Shown: positions 36,509 to 48,109, counted from the stretch's first letter. The stretch is DNA of 64,000 nucleotides from Lactiplantibacillus plajomi (GCF_005405405.1 NZ_BJDZ01000015.1:1-64000); one strand, 5' to 3'. The notes: generated by a model not told the origin, from the sequence alone. Numbers and translations are program-made.

Positions 36509-37738
36509 TTAACCTAACCCTTTCGCACCAATGTCGTGCCGGTAGATCAGTGGTCCTAAATCTAACGCTGCTACTTGGCGATAGGCGGCTTGTTGTGCGG
36601 CCGCCAAGCTCTTAGCCCGGGCGGTGACCATCATCAGACGGCCACCGGCACTAGTCAGCTTACCCGGTTCACCAGCAACGCTCGCATAATCCGCACCCGG
36701 TAAAGTCGGTACTGCCACGCCCTTTTCCGTGGTTCCCGGATAGCCAGGCGCCGCAATAACCACGCCCAAATAAGTGGCGTCCCGTTGCCACTCAGCGACC
36801 GGTTGCTGCCCGTTCATCAACGCTTGAATCAGTTGATAAAAATCACCTTGTAACTGTGGTAACAAGATCTGGGTTTCCGGATCGCCTAAGCGTAGGTTAT
36901 ATTCGATGACTTGCGGACCGTTTGCCGTTAAAATCCCGCCAACGTAAATCACCCCGGCAAAACTCAACCCGTCCGCCTTTAAGCCGGCAATCGTCGGCTC
37001 AACGATGGTTTTAACCGTTTGTGCCACGATAGCCGGTATAATTTGTGGTACCGGCGAGTAGGCCCCCATGCCCCCCGTATTCGGTCCCTGGTCACCGTCT
37101 AACAAGCGCTTGTGGTCCTGGGCAGTCGGTAACAACACGTAGTTATCACCACCAACCAAAACCATCTGGGAAAATTCAAAACCGTCAACAAAGTCTTCAA
37201 TTAGGACGGTATCGGTATGCGCAAACGCGTGCCGCAATGCATCCGCCGCCTGTTCCAAACTCGTCGCAACGGTGACCCCTTTACCGGCCGCTAGCCCGTC
37301 AACCTTAATGACTTGCGGTAACGGCTGTTTTGCGCTGTAGGCCAACGCTGCCGGTAAGTCGTGAAAAAGTTGGTAGCCAGCGGTCGGAATGGCGTGACGT
37401 GCCATAAATTCCTTGGCAAAAACTTTGGAACTTTCCAACCGGGCTGCCGCCTGATGCGGTCCAAAAATGGCTAAGTCGGCCGCCTGAAAATAATCAACGA
37501 TACCAGCTGCTAACGGAACTTCGGGACCAACAAAGGTTAAGTCAACGGCATTATCCCGCGCAAAGGCCGCTAAACTGGCAAAGTCCATCTCATCAATCGC
37601 CACCGTCTGAATATCATCCAACAACATCCCCGGATTACCAGGGGCACAGAAAATGGTCGTCACTTGTGAACTCGCCTGCATCGCCTTAGCGATTGCGTGC
37701 TCACGGCCGCCGCTCCCCACGATCAATACTTGAGCCAT
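36509..37738 (-). CDS. purD: phosphoribosylamine-glycine ligase (GARS)
   Basis: 409 aa ATP-grasp ligase. It joins glycine to phosphoribosylamine with ATP to make GAR, step 2 of purine synthesis. N-terminal V-G-S-G-G-R-E-H-A (residues 6-14) binds nucleotide. G-L-A-A-G-K-G-V is in the ATP-grasp region. The signature R-L-G-D-P-E-T-Q lies near residue 285. Last gene of the pur operon. No hairpin terminator is visible in the 15 bases between its stop and the next promoter. Confidence 0.97.
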   Translation of the reverse strand: MAQVLIVGSGGREHAIAKAMQASSQVTTIFCAPGNPGMLLDDIQTVAIDEMDFASLAAFARDNAVDLTFVGPEVPLAAGIVDYFQAADLAIFGPHQAAARLESSKVFAKEFMARHAIPTAGYQLFHDLPAALAYSAKQPLPQVIKVDGLAAGKGVTVATSLEQAADALRHAFAHTDTVLIEDFVDGFEFSQMVLVGGDNYVLLPTAQDHKRLLDGDQGPNTGGMGAYSPVPQIIPAIVAQTVKTIVEPTIAGLKADGLSFAGVIYVGGILTANGPQVIEYNLRLGDPETQILLPQLQGDFYQLIQALMNGQQPVAEWQRDATYLGVVIAAPGYPGTTEKGVAVPTLPGADYASVAGEPGKLTSAGGRLMMVTARAKSLAAAQQAAYRQVAALDLGPLIYRHDIGAKGLG

Positions 37739-37756
37739 ACTATGCCTACCTTTCGC

Positions 37757-39289
37757 TTAGTGCCGGAAGTGGCGGACGCCGGTCGTCACCATCGCGATGC
37801 CGTAACGGTCGGCCATGGCGATCGAATCCTTGTCACGAATGCTCCCGCCCGGTTGAACGATTGCTCGAATCCCGTGCTGGGCAGCGTATTGGACGCAGTC
37901 GTCCATTGGGAAGAAGGCGTCCGAAGCCAAAATTGCGTGTTCGTAACCTGATTTTGGCATTGCCTTTTGAATGGCAATCTTAGTCGAATCGATCCGGTTC
38001 ATCTGACCAGAACCAACCCCTAGGGTCCGGTCGGCAGTCGTGACCACGATGGCGTTACTCTTAACGTGCTTGACCACTTGTTGGCCGAACGCTAAGGCTT
38101 TTAACTGTTCTTCAGTCGGTTGCGTTTTCGTAACCACGGTAAAGTCCGCCGGCGTTTCAAAGGCACTGTCCACTTCCTGACGTAGCAACCCGCCGCCAAC
38201 CGAAACGGTTTCAAACTTATCAGCCGTGTGGGCTTGGTCAAAGTCGACCGTCAAGAGCCGCAAGTTCTTCTTCTTCGCCAACACGGCAAAGGCGTCGTCG
38301 TCAAAACTAGGTGCAATGATGATTTCAAGGAACAAGGCGTGCATTTTTTCGGCGGTCGCTAAATCAACGGGCCGGTTCGCCGCAATGATGCCACCAAAAA
38401 TGGAAATTGAATCCGCTGCGTAGGCCTTATCCCAAGCTGATTCAATCGTATCACCAAGGCCGACACCGCACGGATTCATGTGCTTCATCGCCACGATGGC
38501 TGGCCGGTCATATTCGCTGACCATCCGCAACGCGGCGTCAGCGTCCTTGATGTTGTTATAGGATAATTCCTTCCCGTGCAACTGTTGCGCCGCTGTAATC
38601 GAGAAGGTCGTTGGCAAAGCGTTTTCGTAAAAGGCCGCCTGCTGATGACTATTTTCACCGTAACGTAACGCTTGGTGCTTATCATAGGTCAAGGTTAGCT
38701 TATCTGGAAATTCGTCGGTGGTTAAGTACTGGGCAATCAACGCGTCGTAAGCCGCCGTGTGCTGGAAGACCTTCGCTGCTAATCGTTGCCGCAATTTCGG
38801 GGTAATGGCGTCTTCGCGTAAGTCGGTTAAAATGCGGTCGTAATCGGCCGGATCAACGATTGGTAAGACCGCCGCAAAGTTTTTCGCCGCTGAACGTAGC
38901 ATCGATGGGCCACCGATATCAATTTGTTCGATAGCATCGGCTTGCGATACGCCGGGTTTTTGAATTGTTTGCTTAAAGGGATACAAGTTAACGACAACCA
39001 TGTCGATCGGCGTGATGCCCGCGTCTTTTAGCTGTTGCATATGTGCTGGTAAGTCGCGGCGTGCAAGTAAGCCCGCGTGAACCTTCGGGTGCAGGGTTTT
39101 AACGCGGCCGTCGAGCATTTCTGGAAAGCCGGTCACCGCTTCGATGCCGATAACCGGAATGTTTGCAGCTTCCAACGCCTTTTTAGTCCCCCCGGTCGAA
39201 ACCAGTTCGTAGCCGAGGTCCACTAAACCGGCGGCGAAGTCGGTCAGTCCTTGTTTATCAGAAACACTTAATAATGCACGTTTTGTCAT
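37757..39289 (-). CDS. purH: bifunctional AICAR transformylase / IMP cyclohydrolase
   Basis: 510 aa. An N-terminal MGS-like IMP cyclohydrolase domain covers about residues 1-190 ([12 protein letters not shown] near 62). A C-terminal AICAR formyltransferase domain covers about 195-510 (K-H-M-N-P-C-G with catalytic K-H, and F-P-M-D-D near the end). It catalyses the last two steps to IMP and uses 10-formyl-tetrahydrofolate. ATG one base after the purN stop, behind GGAG. Confidence 0.97.
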   Translation of the reverse strand: MTKRALLSVSDKQGLTDFAAGLVDLGYELVSTGGTKKALEAANIPVIGIEAVTGFPEMLDGRVKTLHPKVHAGLLARRDLPAHMQQLKDAGITPIDMVVVNLYPFKQTIQKPGVSQADAIEQIDIGGPSMLRSAAKNFAAVLPIVDPADYDRILTDLREDAITPKLRQRLAAKVFQHTAAYDALIAQYLTTDEFPDKLTLTYDKHQALRYGENSHQQAAFYENALPTTFSITAAQQLHGKELSYNNIKDADAALRMVSEYDRPAIVAMKHMNPCGVGLGDTIESAWDKAYAADSISIFGGIIAANRPVDLATAEKMHALFLEIIIAPSFDDDAFAVLAKKKNLRLLTVDFDQAHTADKFETVSVGGGLLRQEVDSAFETPADFTVVTKTQPTEEQLKALAFGQQVVKHVKSNAIVVTTADRTLGVGSGQMNRIDSTKIAIQKAMPKSGYEHAILASDAFFPMDDCVQYAAQHGIRAIVQPGGSIRDKDSIAMADRYGIAMVTTGVRHFRH

Positions 39290-39290
39290 C

Positions 39291-39869
39291 TTAAATAGCT
39301 CCTTTATTAATGAGTGATTGTAATACGTCGGGATAAAATTGGTGTTCGCACGCGTGAATCCGGGTCGCTAACTGGTCAACGGTGTCGCCCGGGAGTACCG
39401 GTACTTCCCGTTGGTCAATAATTTGACCCGTATCGATGCCCGCATCTATGAAGTGAATCGTGACGCCGGTCGTTTTGACACCGGCCGCAAACGCATCTTC
39501 AATGCCGTGGCGCCCCGGAAAATGGGGTAACAGCGCCGGGTGAATATTAATAATTTTATGCGGATAGGCCGCCAACAACGTGGGCCCAATAATTCGCATG
39601 TAGCCGGCCAATAAAACGGCATCCACGTGGTGGGCCTGTAACGCCGTCAAAATAATGGCTTCGGCCGCGGCCTTATTCGCGTAATCCCGGAAATTAACGA
39701 TCAATACCGGTACCCCTAACGCCTGGGCCTTTTGAATGACCGGTGCCGCGGGTTGATCACAAACTAGCAACCCAACGTTGACCGGTAACTGCCGCTCAAC
39801 AATCGCCGCGTGTAGCGCTACGAAGTTAGTCCCGTTACCGGAAGCAAAAATCGCAATCGTTTTAGTCAT
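39291..39869 (-). CDS. purN: phosphoribosylglycinamide formyltransferase
   Basis: 192 aa from the ATG at 39869, which overlaps the purM end by eight bases and has GAGGCGG upstream. It transfers formyl from 10-formyl-THF to GAR, step 3. The N-terminal A-S-G-N-G-T-N-F and the I-N-I-H-P-A-L-L-P motif (catalytic Asn/His, near residue 104), plus the late catalytic aspartate near D-T-G-Q, are present. Confidence 0.96.
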   Translation of the reverse strand: MTKTIAIFASGNGTNFVALHAAIVERQLPVNVGLLVCDQPAAPVIQKAQALGVPVLIVNFRDYANKAAAEAIILTALQAHHVDAVLLAGYMRIIGPTLLAAYPHKIINIHPALLPHFPGRHGIEDAFAAGVKTTGVTIHFIDAGIDTGQIIDQREVPVLPGDTVDQLATRIHACEHQFYPDVLQSLINKGAI

Positions 39870-40887
39870 GGTCCGCCTCCACGAAATCAACCGCCGGGCT
39901 GCCGGTCGTCACCGTACCAACTTGATAATAAGGGGCGGCGACCGCACTTAAGCTAGCCCGAACCGCAGCCAAGTTCTCAGGGTGGACGATGAGCACCATC
40001 CCCAAGCCGAGGTTGAACGTCGAACGGACGTCATCCGCGTTCAGGTGACCGAGTTCAGCTAATAGTGTCATGATTGGCGGTACCGGCCAACTGCCCAGCT
40101 TAAACTGCGCACTTAAACCGGCTGGTAACGCCCGCGCGACGTTTTCAATCAGCCCACCGCCGGTAATATGGGCGATGCTCGTCACAAGCTTACCTTGCAG
40201 CAGCGGTGCGACTTCCGAAACGTAAATTTTGGTTGGCCGTAATAGTTCCGTTTGTAAGTCGTGGTCGAAACCGTCAAACTGGTGGTTCAACGCAAAGTCG
40301 TGCTGCTTGAATAAAATATCACGCACTAAGCTAAATCCATTGGCGTGCAAGCCGTTCGACGGCAAGCCGATTAAGACGTCGCCCGCGCGAACGTTTTGCG
40401 GATCCAATAAATCCTTGCGGTTGGCGATTCCGACCGCAAACCCGGCGAGGTCGTAATGCTCCTGGCCATACATGTCCGGCATTTCAGCGGTCTCGCCACC
40501 GATCAGTTGGGTGCCGGCTTGCTGACAGCAAGCCACCACCCCTTCTAAAATGGATTTGACCCGTGCTTGGTCGGTATGCCCCAGACCAAGGTAATCCAAG
40601 AAAAACTGCGGGCGGGCACCCTGTGCTAAGATATCGTTCACGCACATCGCCACCAGGTCGATGCCGATGGTCGTGTGCCGGTCGGCTTGAATCGCAACGA
40701 GTAACTTCGTCCCGACCCCGTCGGTCCCCGCGACCAATACCGGTTCGTCTGCGACCGCGTTCTTCGCTAACGGGAATAAACCGCCAAACGCACCCAGTTG
40801 CGCGTTTCCGCTCATCTGCTTGACTGTCTTTAAAACCTCGTAGCCGGCATTAATGTCGACGCCCGCTTTTTTATACGCGTCACTCAC
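39862..40887 (-). CDS. purM: phosphoribosylformylglycinamidine cyclo-ligase (AIR synthetase)
   Basis: 341 aa. GTG start five bases after the purF stop region, with AAGGGGTG upstream. It closes the imidazole ring of AIR using ATP, step 5. Family motifs: G-A-F-G-G-L-F near residue 33, V-A-G-T-D-G-V-G-T-K-L near residue 52, and H-I-T-G-G-G-L-I-E-N near residue 240. The end overlaps purN by eight bases, so translation is likely coupled. Confidence 0.96.
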   Translation of the reverse strand: MSDAYKKAGVDINAGYEVLKTVKQMSGNAQLGAFGGLFPLAKNAVADEPVLVAGTDGVGTKLLVAIQADRHTTIGIDLVAMCVNDILAQGARPQFFLDYLGLGHTDQARVKSILEGVVACCQQAGTQLIGGETAEMPDMYGQEHYDLAGFAVGIANRKDLLDPQNVRAGDVLIGLPSNGLHANGFSLVRDILFKQHDFALNHQFDGFDHDLQTELLRPTKIYVSEVAPLLQGKLVTSIAHITGGGLIENVARALPAGLSAQFKLGSWPVPPIMTLLAELGHLNADDVRSTFNLGLGMVLIVHPENLAAVRASLSAVAAPYYQVGTVTTGSPAVDFVEADHD

Positions 40888-40891
40888 CGAA

Positions 40892-42337
40892 TCACCCCTT
40901 CTGCTTTGCTTGTAATTGTTGAATTTCTGCGTCGTATTCCGCTTGATAATCGTACAGGGGTGTTGGGTAATCGCCGTTAAAATAGGCCATGCAAAGGCCG
41001 CCGTACGGTGCGTCGACGTCTAAGCCGACCGCATCGATGACCCCCTGCTCACTCAAGAAGCCCAGCGAATCCGCCCCAAAGGTCGCACACATTTCTGGAA
41101 TCGTCTGTTGTGCGGCAATCAGTTCACGGGTCGTTTTGATATCAATCCCGTAAAAGCACGGGTAGCGCAGTGGCGGTGAAGCAATCCGTAAGTGAACCGA
41201 CTTCGCCCCGGCGTCCTTCAATAACTTAACGATTCGGCGACTCGTGGTGCCGCGAACGATTGAGTCGTCAATCAAGACGACCCGCTTACCATCCACGACC
41301 CCCTTAACGGCCGACAACTTCATCCGAACCCCCTGTTCTCGCAACGCCTGGGTCGGTTGAATAAACGTCCGCGACGAATACTGATTCTTGATTAGTCCCA
41401 TTTCGTACGGCAAACCACTGGCTTCGGCGTAACCAGCCGCCGCCGATAACGACGAGTTCGGTACGCCGACCACGATATCCGCGTCGACCGGCTGTTCAAC
41501 CGCTAAGCGCGCGCCCATCCGCTTACGGGCGGAATGCACGTTGACCCCGTAAATGTTCGAATCTGGCCGGGCAAAATAAATGTATTCCATCGAGCAAATC
41601 GATAACTGCGTATCGGTCGTGTAATGGTCAATTTTCAGCCCGTCCTTGTCGATCGTCAGTAACTGACCGGGATGCACGTCCTGAATAAACTTGGCACCGA
41701 CCGCGTCTAGCGCACAGGTTTCGCTGCAAACCACGTAGCCGCCGGTCGGTAATTGACCAACGACTAACGGCCGAAAGCCGTTCGGGTCGAGAGCCGCAAA
41801 CAAGCGGTCGTTAGTCAGCAAGAGGTAGGCAAAGCCCCCGTGAATCTGCCGCAACGCGTCCTTAAGCTGATCCGTCAACGTCGCTGCTGGACTACGGCGA
41901 ATGAGGTGCATTAAAATTTCACTATCCGAGCTGGCGTGGAAAATCGCCCCGTGCTGTTCTAAGCGGTGGCGTAACGTCACGGCATTAGTCAAATTACCAT
42001 TATGTGCGAGTGCAAACTGGCAGTCACTAAAGTTAAAGCCCAACGGTTGAATATTTTCTAGCCCGTGATTGCCAGCCGTCGCGTAACGGACGTGGCCAAC
42101 CGCCGCGTTCCCGGTCAAACGGGCGAGCCGCCGCGGATCACGGAAAACGTCGGCGAGTAAGCCTAAACCGCGTTCTGATTTCAAGGTCCCGTGGTCGTTA
42201 GCCGTAATTCCGGCACCTTCCTGACCACGGTGTTGCAAGGCGTGAAGCCCGAAGTAGGTTAATTGCGCGGCGTCGGGGGATCCCCAAACACCGAACAGCC
42301 CACACTCTTCATTTAACCCCTTTACTTCAGCAGGCAT
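40892..42337 (-). CDS. purF: amidophosphoribosyltransferase
   Basis: 481 aa from the ATG at 42337. It makes phosphoribosylamine from PRPP and glutamine, the committed step. A short propeptide ends at E-E before Cys12 (C-G-L-F-G-V-W), the expected N-terminal nucleophile after processing. The C-terminal phosphoribosyltransferase domain has [12 protein letters not shown] near residue 345. Cysteines in the later half (C-F-Y-G-I-D and others) may hold the Fe-S cluster of the Bacillus type. It overlaps purL by 16 bases. Confidence 0.96.
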   Translation of the reverse strand: MPAEVKGLNEECGLFGVWGSPDAAQLTYFGLHALQHRGQEGAGITANDHGTLKSERGLGLLADVFRDPRRLARLTGNAAVGHVRYATAGNHGLENIQPLGFNFSDCQFALAHNGNLTNAVTLRHRLEQHGAIFHASSDSEILMHLIRRSPAATLTDQLKDALRQIHGGFAYLLLTNDRLFAALDPNGFRPLVVGQLPTGGYVVCSETCALDAVGAKFIQDVHPGQLLTIDKDGLKIDHYTTDTQLSICSMEYIYFARPDSNIYGVNVHSARKRMGARLAVEQPVDADIVVGVPNSSLSAAAGYAEASGLPYEMGLIKNQYSSRTFIQPTQALREQGVRMKLSAVKGVVDGKRVVLIDDSIVRGTTSRRIVKLLKDAGAKSVHLRIASPPLRYPCFYGIDIKTTRELIAAQQTIPEMCATFGADSLGFLSEQGVIDAVGLDVDAPYGGLCMAYFNGDYPTPLYDYQAEYDAEIQQLQAKQKG

Positions 42338-44541
42338 GGTAACGCCCCTTCCCACAATTGTTTAGCAAAACTAACTGCTAAATCGAACGGCTGGTCGGCG
42401 GTTTTAACGAATAAGCGGTCGTCGGCCGTCGTCTGACCTAAATAAGTAACGTACGGTTCCGCCAACTTTTCAAAGACCACCTGATGTTTGGGCGCCACCG
42501 AAACCACGAAACGTGACTGCGTCTCAGAGAAAAAGTCACTGGCCGGCAAGTCGCTCTTCAACTGAACGCCCAGACCGTTCTTAAAGCAGGATTCGGCGAT
42601 GGTTGTGATCAGGCCACCCTCCGAAACGTCGTGGGCACTAGCAATCAAACCCTTTTGAATGGCCCGTAAGAGCAGCCGTTGGTTCCGATTTTCGGTCACC
42701 AAGTCAAAGTCGAATAGTTCACCGGCAATTTCACCAGTCAACATTTTCTGTAACTCACTACCGTTAAAGTCACTAAAAGTTTCCCCGAGGACGTAGACCG
42801 CGTCGCCCGCGTGTTTGAAGTCCTGGGTAGTAATGTCACGTTGGTGCTTGATCAAACCGACCATCCCAATCATCGGCGTTGGGTAAATCGCTTCCCCGTT
42901 GGATTCGTTGTTCAACGATACGTTCCCGGAAATCACCGGTGTATTGAATAACTGGCAAGCACGGGCAATCCCCATTGCCGATTCATCTAAATCGTAAAAT
43001 TGTTCGGGCTTTTCCGGATTACCGTAATTTAAGCAGTCAGTAATTCCGAGTGGTAACCCGCCGGAAGCAACGATATTACGGGCGGCTTCCGCAACCGCAA
43101 TCTCACCGCCGACCCGTGGATTCAAGTACAGGTAACGGCCGTTAACGTCGGTCGTCACCGCGAGTGCTTTATCCGTGTGGCGAATCCGGATCACACCGGC
43201 GTCCGAACCGGGTTTCACCACCGTATTGGTTTGCACCTGCGAATCGTACGTTTCGTACAGCGACGCCTTTGAGGCAATCGTCGGTTGTTGTAGCATTTTC
43301 TTCAGCGTGCCGGTCGCGTCAACAATCCGCGGCATAAATTGGTGGTGGCTCTGATGGTTCAAGCGACTCGGGCGTTTCTTTTCCCGTTGATAAACCGGCG
43401 CCTTAGTTGCCAAGGCGTCGACCGGTACGTCGGCCACGAGTTTACCGTGGTGGAAAAGTTGGTACTGGTGACCGCTCGTCACTTTACCGATTGTGACCGC
43501 GTCCAAACCGTACTTTTCAAAGACTTGGTAAATTTCATCTTCGGCACCGGCCTGTACGCAGAGTAGCATCCGTTCTTGTGATTCTGACAACATCAATTCA
43601 AACGGCGTCATCCCGGTTTCCCGTTGTGGCACTAGGTCCAGGTTCAATTCCAACCCGCTACCGGCTTTCGAAGCCATTTCTGCGGACGAAGAAACTAGTC
43701 CGGCCGCGCCCATATCCTGAATACCAACTAAAACGTCGCGGTGGTCATGAATAACTTCCAAGCAGGCTTCCATTAACAGTTTTTCCATGAACGGATCACC
43801 AACCTGCACGGCTGAACGTTGCGTATCCTTGGCATCGTTAAATTCTGCCGAGGCAAACGAGGCGCCGTTAATACCGTCACGCCCGGTCTTGGCCCCGACG
43901 TAGATCACGCTGTTACCTAATCCGGTCGCCTGACCCTTTTGAATATCCTTCTGGTCCAAAATCCCCACGCACATGGCGTTCACCAGCGGATTCTTTTCGT
44001 AGCTGGCATCAAAAACGGTGTCGCCACCAATGGTTGGAATTCCGATGCAGTTACCGTAACCGCCGATTCCGGCAACCACTTGCGAAATCAAGTACTTGGT
44101 ATGCGGCGTCGTTGGTTCACCAAACCGTAAACTGTCGAGCAAGGCAATTGGCCGCGCGCCCATTGAGAAGATGTCACGAATGATACCGCCGACGCCGGTC
44201 GCTGCCCCTTCGTACGGTTCAACGGCGGACGGGTGGTTATGACTTTCGGCCTTAAAGACGACCGCCTGACCATCACCAATATCGATGATGCCGGCACCCT
44301 CGCCAGGCCCTTCCAGCACTTGTTCCCCTTGGGTCCAAAACTTCTTTAAAACTGGTTTTGAATTTTTATACGAGCAGTGTTCACTCCACATCCCGGAAAA
44401 CAACCCGGCTTCGGTGTAATTTGGCAGTCGGCCGAGAACCTTATCCGTCAATAATTGGTATTCCGCGTCAGTTAAGCCCCAGTCGCGGTAAGCCTTCGAG
44501 TCCCGTAACTCGGTCGGCGTCAATTCCGTTTTCTTAAGCAT
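42322..44541 (-). CDS. purL: FGAM synthase large subunit (small-PurL type)
   Basis: 739 aa from the ATG at 44541 behind AAGGAGGG. It turns FGAR into FGAM, step 4, working with PurS and PurQ. It shows [13 protein letters not shown] near residue 55, K-A-E-S-H-N-H-P-S near residue 100, and two repeated AIRS-like halves. The length is that of the three-component system rather than the single-chain 1300-aa enzyme. It overlaps purQ by eight bases. Confidence 0.97.
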   Translation of the reverse strand: MLKKTELTPTELRDSKAYRDWGLTDAEYQLLTDKVLGRLPNYTEAGLFSGMWSEHCSYKNSKPVLKKFWTQGEQVLEGPGEGAGIIDIGDGQAVVFKAESHNHPSAVEPYEGAATGVGGIIRDIFSMGARPIALLDSLRFGEPTTPHTKYLISQVVAGIGGYGNCIGIPTIGGDTVFDASYEKNPLVNAMCVGILDQKDIQKGQATGLGNSVIYVGAKTGRDGINGASFASAEFNDAKDTQRSAVQVGDPFMEKLLMEACLEVIHDHRDVLVGIQDMGAAGLVSSSAEMASKAGSGLELNLDLVPQRETGMTPFELMLSESQERMLLCVQAGAEDEIYQVFEKYGLDAVTIGKVTSGHQYQLFHHGKLVADVPVDALATKAPVYQREKKRPSRLNHQSHHQFMPRIVDATGTLKKMLQQPTIASKASLYETYDSQVQTNTVVKPGSDAGVIRIRHTDKALAVTTDVNGRYLYLNPRVGGEIAVAEAARNIVASGGLPLGITDCLNYGNPEKPEQFYDLDESAMGIARACQLFNTPVISGNVSLNNESNGEAIYPTPMIGMVGLIKHQRDITTQDFKHAGDAVYVLGETFSDFNGSELQKMLTGEIAGELFDFDLVTENRNQRLLLRAIQKGLIASAHDVSEGGLITTIAESCFKNGLGVQLKSDLPASDFFSETQSRFVVSVAPKHQVVFEKLAEPYVTYLGQTTADDRLFVKTADQPFDLAVSFAKQLWEGALPCLLK

Positions 44542-45211
44542 GGACACCCTCCTTATGCGCGCCAATCAGTGATTGAAAGATTCCCAAACCATCGGTCGAG
44601 CCTAAGATTGCTTCCACGGCCCGTTCCGGGTGGGGCATCATGCCTAAAACGTTACCAGCACGGTTCATCACACCGGCAATGTTGGCAATACTCCCGTTCG
44701 GGTTATCCGCGTAGGTAAAGACGATTTGGTGGTTGGCCTTTAACTCGGCCAGCGTTGCCGGATCACAGTAGTAATTGCCCTCACCGTGGGCAATTGGCAA
44801 GTGAATCCGTTCGTCCGCCGCGTAGGCGTTCGAAAACTGCGTCTGATTGTTGGCGACGATCAGTTCACTGGTCTTACAAATAAACTTGGACGAGCGGTTC
44901 GCCTGCAGGGCACCGGGTAACAGCCCGGCTTCCGTTAACACTTGAAAGCCATTGCAGATGCCCATGACCGGCTTACCGGCTTCGGCGAAGGCTGCGACCG
45001 CCTTCATCACTGGTGAAAAACGGGCAATCGCCCCGCTCCGCAAGTAATCACCGTAGGAAAAACCTCCCGGCAAGATGACCGCGTCATAGCCTTCTAAGCT
45101 AGTGGCGTCGGCCGTAATGAAATCAGCATCCATTTTTAAAACGTCCCGTAACGCGTTGACCATGTCGTGGTCGCAGTTCGAACCGGGAAATACGGGTACG
45201 GCAAATTTCAT
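44534..45211 (-). CDS. purQ: FGAM synthase glutaminase subunit
   Basis: 225 aa class I glutamine amidotransferase that supplies ammonia to Pur[10 protein letters not shown] near the start, the nucleophile elbow V-M-G-I-C-N-G-F-Q (near residue 85) and M-P-H-P-E-R-A (near 195) form the catalytic triad. ATG two bases after the purS stop behind GGAGG. Confidence 0.97.
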   Translation of the reverse strand: MKFAVPVFPGSNCDHDMVNALRDVLKMDADFITADATSLEGYDAVILPGGFSYGDYLRSGAIARFSPVMKAVAAFAEAGKPVMGICNGFQVLTEAGLLPGALQANRSSKFICKTSELIVANNQTQFSNAYAADERIHLPIAHGEGNYYCDPATLAELKANHQIVFTYADNPNGSIANIAGVMNRAGNVLGMMPHPERAVEAILGSTDGLGIFQSLIGAHKEGVHA

Positions 45212-45213
45212 GG

Positions 45214-45468
45214 CTATAACGCCTCCATCTCGGTAATTTCGTAACGGTAAGTTTCCATGTTAACGTTGGCTAATAGGCGGTCACACATTTCGTCGACTTC
45301 GGCGGCTACCGGCCGGTCGTCTGCGTGTAATTTAATTTCAAAATACTTGCCAAGTTCAACGTTTTCAACGTTGGTATAGCCTAAACGGTGCAACGCGTCG
45401 TTAACCGCTTCACCCTTAGGATCCAGAATTGATTGTTTGTAGGTCACATAAATTTTTACTAAGTACAT
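45214..45468 (-). CDS. purS: FGAM synthase subunit PurS
   Basis: 84 aa from the ATG at 45468 behind GAGGAGGG; the ORF extends six codons further but those overlap purC. The small subunit bridges PurL and PurQ. It begins [10 protein letters not shown] and has [11 protein letters not shown], typical of PurS. Confidence 0.95.
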   Translation of the reverse strand: MYLVKIYVTYKQSILDPKGEAVNDALHRLGYTNVENVELGKYFEIKLHADDRPVAAEVDEMCDRLLANVNMETYRYEITEMEAL

Positions 45469-45469
45469 G

Positions 45470-46204
45470 TTATTGGCCCTCCTCAACGGTCGCTAACCGT
45501 TGTAACACTTCCTGATAAACGGTCGTCAAATCACCCAAGTTCTTCCGAAAAACGTCCTTATCTAACGACTGCTGGGTCGCCTCATCAACTAACCGGCAAC
45601 TATCCGGCGAAATTTCATCCGCCAAGAGCACCTTGCCATCACTGGTCAAACCAAATTCGATTTTAAAATCAACTAACTGGACGTTCATGGCGGCAAAGAT
45701 TGCTTGTAAGCGCTGGTTAACTAAGAGCGCCTGACGCTTCATTTCGGCGACCGTGGCAGCGTCCGCCACCTTTAAAGCGGCGACCTGAGAATCATTGATG
45801 AACGGATCATCGAGCGCGTCACTCTTATAGAAAAATTCGAGGACCGGTTCGGCAAATTTAGTTAGGTGCGGCACCGCAAATTTACGTTCAAAACTGCCCG
45901 AAGCAGCGTTGCGCACGACCGTTTCCAACGGAATCATCTTGACCCGCCGAACGATCTGCACGTGGTCGGACAGTTGTTCAATAAAGTGGTTGGCGATGCC
46001 GTGGCGAGCAAGGTCCTTAAAAATCAAGCTGGAAATCCGGTTATTCAACAGGCCCTTTTCATCGATTGCGACCTTGCGCTTACCATTCAGCGCCGTGGCT
46101 TGGTCCAAGTATTCAACCCATAAAACGTCGGGGTCGTTGGTGGTGTACATTTCCTTAGCTTTACCGGTATACAATAAGTTACCCTTTTCATAAGTTACCG
46201 TCAT
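45470..46204 (-). CDS. purC: SAICAR synthetase
   Basis: 244 aa. It adds aspartate to CAIR with ATP, step 7. The N-terminal L-L-Y-T-G-K-A-K-E-M-Y is the ATP-binding loop. The signature L-V-D-F-K-I-E-F-G lies near residue 177, and L-A-D-E-I-S-P-D-S-C-R-L near 195. It lies three bases after purK, with its stop in the purS ribosome-site region. Confidence 0.97.
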   Translation of the reverse strand: MTVTYEKGNLLYTGKAKEMYTTNDPDVLWVEYLDQATALNGKRKVAIDEKGLLNNRISSLIFKDLARHGIANHFIEQLSDHVQIVRRVKMIPLETVVRNAASGSFERKFAVPHLTKFAEPVLEFFYKSDALDDPFINDSQVAALKVADAATVAEMKRQALLVNQRLQAIFAAMNVQLVDFKIEFGLTSDGKVLLADEISPDSCRLVDEATQQSLDKDVFRKNLGDLTTVYQEVLQRLATVEEGQ

Positions 46205-46207
46205 TAC

Positions 46208-47338
46208 TTAGCGTTCTCCCTTCAAATCTGCCAGCGTTGCTAGCGCGGCGTCCAAATCCTCATTTAAAACGGTGATATGGCCCATTTTGCGTTGGGGCTT
46301 GATTTCAGCTTTCCCGTAGTCGTGAAAGTGCCATTCGGGATGGTCAACGAGTTGTTCACGTGCAAGCGTGAGGTCCGCCCCTAATAAATTACGCATAACT
46401 GCCGGGGTTCGTTGAACGATCGGTGGAATCGGCAAACCACAAATACTACGGATATGGGCTTCAAATTGTGAAATGTTGCAGGCCTCAATCGTATAATGCC
46501 CGGAATTGTGAGGTCTTGGGGCGAGTTCGTTCACGAGTAAACTGTCATCCGGGAGAACGAAGAATTCAATCCCTAAGACACCGCGCAACCCCAGCGCGTT
46601 GGCAATCGAAACCGCGATTTTAGCCGCCGCGGCGTGCACGACCGGCCGAACGTTCGCCGGCGCGATCGTGGTGTGTAAAATATGGTGCTGATGGCGATTT
46701 TCCACTAACGGGAAGGTCGTTACGACCCCGTTAGCGCTACGCGTGACCATCATCGAAACTTCCGTCCGGAACTCCTGCCGTGCTTCCAAAATGCACGGGT
46801 GCTGGAGGAGCGCCAGCGCTTCTGCGGTAACCGCTGGTTGATTCAAGTCGGTTTGCCCGTGACCGTCGTAGCCCCCACTGACGGTCTTCAAGATCGCCGG
46901 GGTGCCAACGCGGTTAATCGCAAAATTCAGCGTTTGCTGATCCGTCACCGGTGCAAACGGCGTGACCGGGATACCGTGATCATGTAAAAATTGCTTTTCA
47001 TTCAGCCGGTTCCCGGTTATATGTAATAACGCGGTCCCCTGCGGTAACTGTGCGTACTGCGTTGCGGCGTTCAGCGCCGCTTCATCCACGTTCTCAAACT
47101 CATAAGTTAGAACATCACTGCGTTTTACTAAGTCCATCAGGGCACCCTGGTCCTGATAATCCGCCGTGATTTGAAAATCTGCGACCTGCGCCGCTGGGGC
47201 TTGGGGTGTCGGATCCAGCACCCCAACCTTATAGCCCATTGATTTAGCGCTCAGAGCCATCATCTGACCAAGCTGGCCACCGCCCACGATGACAATCGTT
47301 GCTGGTGGTAAAATGACTTTTTTAGAATTGGCGCTCAC
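46208..47338 (-). CDS. purK: N5-carboxyaminoimidazole ribonucleotide synthase
   Basis: 376 aa from the GTG at 47338, nine bases after AGGAGG and overlapping the purE end by 17 bases. It carboxylates AIR to N5-CAIR with ATP and bicarbonate, step 6a. It shows [11 protein letters not shown] near residue 15, an ATP-grasp domain ([12 protein letters not shown] near 150) and [12 protein letters not shown] near 265. Confidence 0.96.
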   Translation of the reverse strand: MSANSKKVILPPATIVIVGGGQLGQMMALSAKSMGYKVGVLDPTPQAPAAQVADFQITADYQDQGALMDLVKRSDVLTYEFENVDEAALNAATQYAQLPQGTALLHITGNRLNEKQFLHDHGIPVTPFAPVTDQQTLNFAINRVGTPAILKTVSGGYDGHGQTDLNQPAVTAEALALLQHPCILEARQEFRTEVSMMVTRSANGVVTTFPLVENRHQHHILHTTIAPANVRPVVHAAAAKIAVSIANALGLRGVLGIEFFVLPDDSLLVNELAPRPHNSGHYTIEACNISQFEAHIRSICGLPIPPIVQRTPAVMRNLLGADLTLAREQLVDHPEWHFHDYGKAEIKPQRKMGHITVLNEDLDAALATLADLKGER

Positions 47339-47804
47339 TTTGTTCAGCCTCCTGTCGTTGATGTTCGCGAAAATCAACTACCGCTCGTTGGACTGTTGCG
47401 TCTTGTAAACCAATAATTTGTGCTGCCATTAACGCCGCGTTCTTCGCACCGGCCTCACCGATGGCCATCGTGGCGACCGGAACGCCCCCGGGCATCTGAA
47501 CAATTGAAAGTAATGAATCGACGCCGTTCAGCGCCCGCGTCTTAACGGGTACCCCGATTACTGGTAAAACCGTGTTGGCCGCTAGCATCCCTGGTAAATG
47601 GGCGGCACCGCCCGCACCCGCAATAATGACTTGCAACCCGTTTTGAACGGCCGCTTCACCATACGTTTGTAACGTTTGCGGCATCCGGTGCGCGGAGATC
47701 ACGTGGCGCTCATAGGTGATTCCCATCGCCGTTAACTGTTTGGCGGCCACTTGCATGGTCGGCCAATCGGAAATCGACCCCATGATCAACCCAACTTTTG
47801 CCAT
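47322..47804 (-). CDS. purE: N5-CAIR mutase
   Basis: 160 aa class I PurE. It moves the carboxyl group of N5-CAIR to give CAIR, step 6b. [10 protein letters not shown] (residues 8-17) and S-A-H-R-M-P (near residue 39, catalytic histidine) are intact, as is [10 protein letters not shown]. First gene of the pur operon; ATG behind AAGAGGG. Confidence 0.97.
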   Translation of the reverse strand: MAKVGLIMGSISDWPTMQVAAKQLTAMGITYERHVISAHRMPQTLQTYGEAAVQNGLQVIIAGAGGAAHLPGMLAANTVLPVIGVPVKTRALNGVDSLLSIVQMPGGVPVATMAIGEAGAKNAALMAAQIIGLQDATVQRAVVDFREHQRQEAEQSERQF

Positions 47805-47834
47805 TTGAATCCCTCTTTCCTTGTTTTCAACATT

Positions 47835-47863
47835 AGTTTAGCAACTACTAGAATCCTTGTCAA
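47835..47863 (-). promoter_or_regulatory. pur operon promoter
   Basis: On the minus strand: perfect TTGACA (47863-47858), 17 bases, TAAACT (47840-47835). The likely transcription start is near 47828, about 24 bases before the purE ATG, leaving almost no leader. Confidence 0.8.
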
Positions 47864-47898
47864 CGAATTTCTTAACTTTATCGGGATATTAACTTTTT

Positions 47899-47912
47899 AT
47901 TGTTCGTGTTTA
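47899..47912 (-). promoter_or_regulatory. PurBox of the pur operon
   Basis: On the minus strand TAAACACGAACAAT is one base from the AWWWCCGAACWWT consensus. Its centre lies about 77 bases upstream of the predicted start. In Lactococcus, activating PurBoxes sit near -76, so PurR may act here as an activator. Confidence 0.65.
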
Positions 47913-48041
47913 GCTATCGCAGTATTAATCTTATTAAGTCGTCTTAACCTTCTATCCGAAGTATGAAAGCGGTTTAGTTGCCCTTCGTACGCATTTTAAC
48001 AACTTTATCATCAAGTTTGAAATATAAATTATTTAATAGTT

Positions 48042-48056
48042 AAAAACACGAACAAT
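48042..48056 (+). promoter_or_regulatory. second PurBox-like copy, opposite orientation
   Basis: AAAAACACGAACAAT shares the exact 13-mer AAACACGAACAAT with the box at 47899-47912 but lies on the other strand. No plus-strand gene follows it; the next feature is the terminator of the minus-strand FMN reductase gene. Confidence 0.45.
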
Positions 48057-48109
48057 CTTTTTTGCTTTTTATTAGAACCAACGTATCCTAACAATCCCGG
48101 TTAAACGCA

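Noticed and set aside
47950-47990. Extra PurBox pair between the two strong boxes
   Set aside because: CCGAAG and ACGAAG cores face each other, but the flanks and the spacing (about 27 bases) do not fit the paired-box pattern; likely chance.
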